Shown piece by piece: positions 5,967-6,101 of a stretch of 6,101 nucleotides of DNA. Location: assembly GCA_947176055.1 (NCBI GenBank), contig CAMWPE010000152.1, forward strand, positions 1 through 6,101, given 5' to 3'. Position numbers and translations under genes: made by a program. Source of the DNA: an uncultured Desulfovibrio sp. (GTDB lineage Bacteria > Desulfobacterota > Desulfovibrionia > Desulfovibrionales > Desulfovibrionaceae). Below the pieces are notes generated by a model. The model saw only the letters and a program-made list of their open reading frames with translations. It was not told where the DNA came from and did not search any database. Numbering within the stretch: position 1 is the first letter of the stretch; each line of letters opens with the position of its first letter.

Positions 5967-6101
5967 ATGAGCGACAGCAAAGAACCCATGGAAACGACGC
6001 CGGAAAGCCAGCGGCGTGTCAAATTAAAGAAAGCAGGGGAAGAGGCGTCCGGCGGCGCTCCCCGGCCGGGCGCGGCGAGGCCGGTGGCGGGCGCAGCAGA
6101 G
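5967..6101 (+). CDS. Start of an unidentified gene, truncated by the window edge
   Basis: An ATG at 5967 is preceded by AAGGAG with five bases between, a good ribosome site. The frame is open for all 45 codons to the right edge. The visible N-terminus is hydrophilic, without a signal peptide or membrane segment. It starts MSDSKEPMETTPESQ, then has a basic patch RRVKLKK, then a Gly/Ala/Pro-rich stretch that looks disordered. This looks like the flexible N-terminal tail of a cytosolic, nucleic-acid-binding or membrane-tethered protein, but no family can be named from it. It begins 51 bases after the lipoprotein gene on the same strand and could be co-transcribed with it. Confidence 0.7.
   Translation, partial: MSDSKEPMETTPESQRRVKLKKAGEEASGGAPRPGAARPVAGAAE

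Overview
The window is a compact bacterial chromosomal segment, moderately GC-rich by eye. Nearly every base is in a gene and gaps between genes run from a few bases to about 90. Two lipoproteins with clear lipoboxes, a secreted protein and a dual-BON protein point to a Gram-negative, double-membraned host. The general look (GC-rich with A/T homopolymer tracts, cvpA next to mazG) would fit a Desulfovibrio-like proteobacterium. That placement is an impression, not something the sequence proves. I see no mobile element, CRISPR array, tRNA or rRNA, and no gene-free stretch over 300 bases.

Layout. (1) 3-644, plus strand: the C-terminal part of an RsmB/NOP-type RNA cytosine-C5 methyltransferase, cut by the left edge. 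(2) 712-2753, minus strand: a three-gene run read right to left. It holds an eight-or-so-pass membrane protein of unknown function, a small secreted protein, and a dual-BON-domain lipoprotein resembling DolP/YraP. (3) 2754-2844: a divergent promoter region with a convincing sigma70-type promoter on each strand. (4) 2845-5915, plus strand: cvpA, mazG and a large lipoprotein, packed with a 7-base gap and then a 26-base overlap. (5) 5967 to the right edge: the start of another plus-strand gene with a charged, low-complexity N-terminus.

The most interesting item is the 595-residue lipoprotein at 4128-5915. Its sequence can be laid along the trehalose synthase/alpha-amylase (GH13) family almost end to end. 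However, the positions expected to hold the nucleophile Asp, the acid/base Glu and the third catalytic Asp are Gly, Ala and Ala. It looks like a membrane-anchored GH13 pseudoenzyme, co-transcribed with the nucleotide-pool hydrolase MazG and the membrane protein CvpA.

Working together: the minus-strand run looks like an envelope-maintenance operon. The plus-strand run mixes an inner-membrane protein, a cytosolic house-cleaning enzyme and a lipoprotein. Both are probably driven from the shared 91-base intergenic region with extremely short 5' leaders; the minus-strand transcript may be leaderless.
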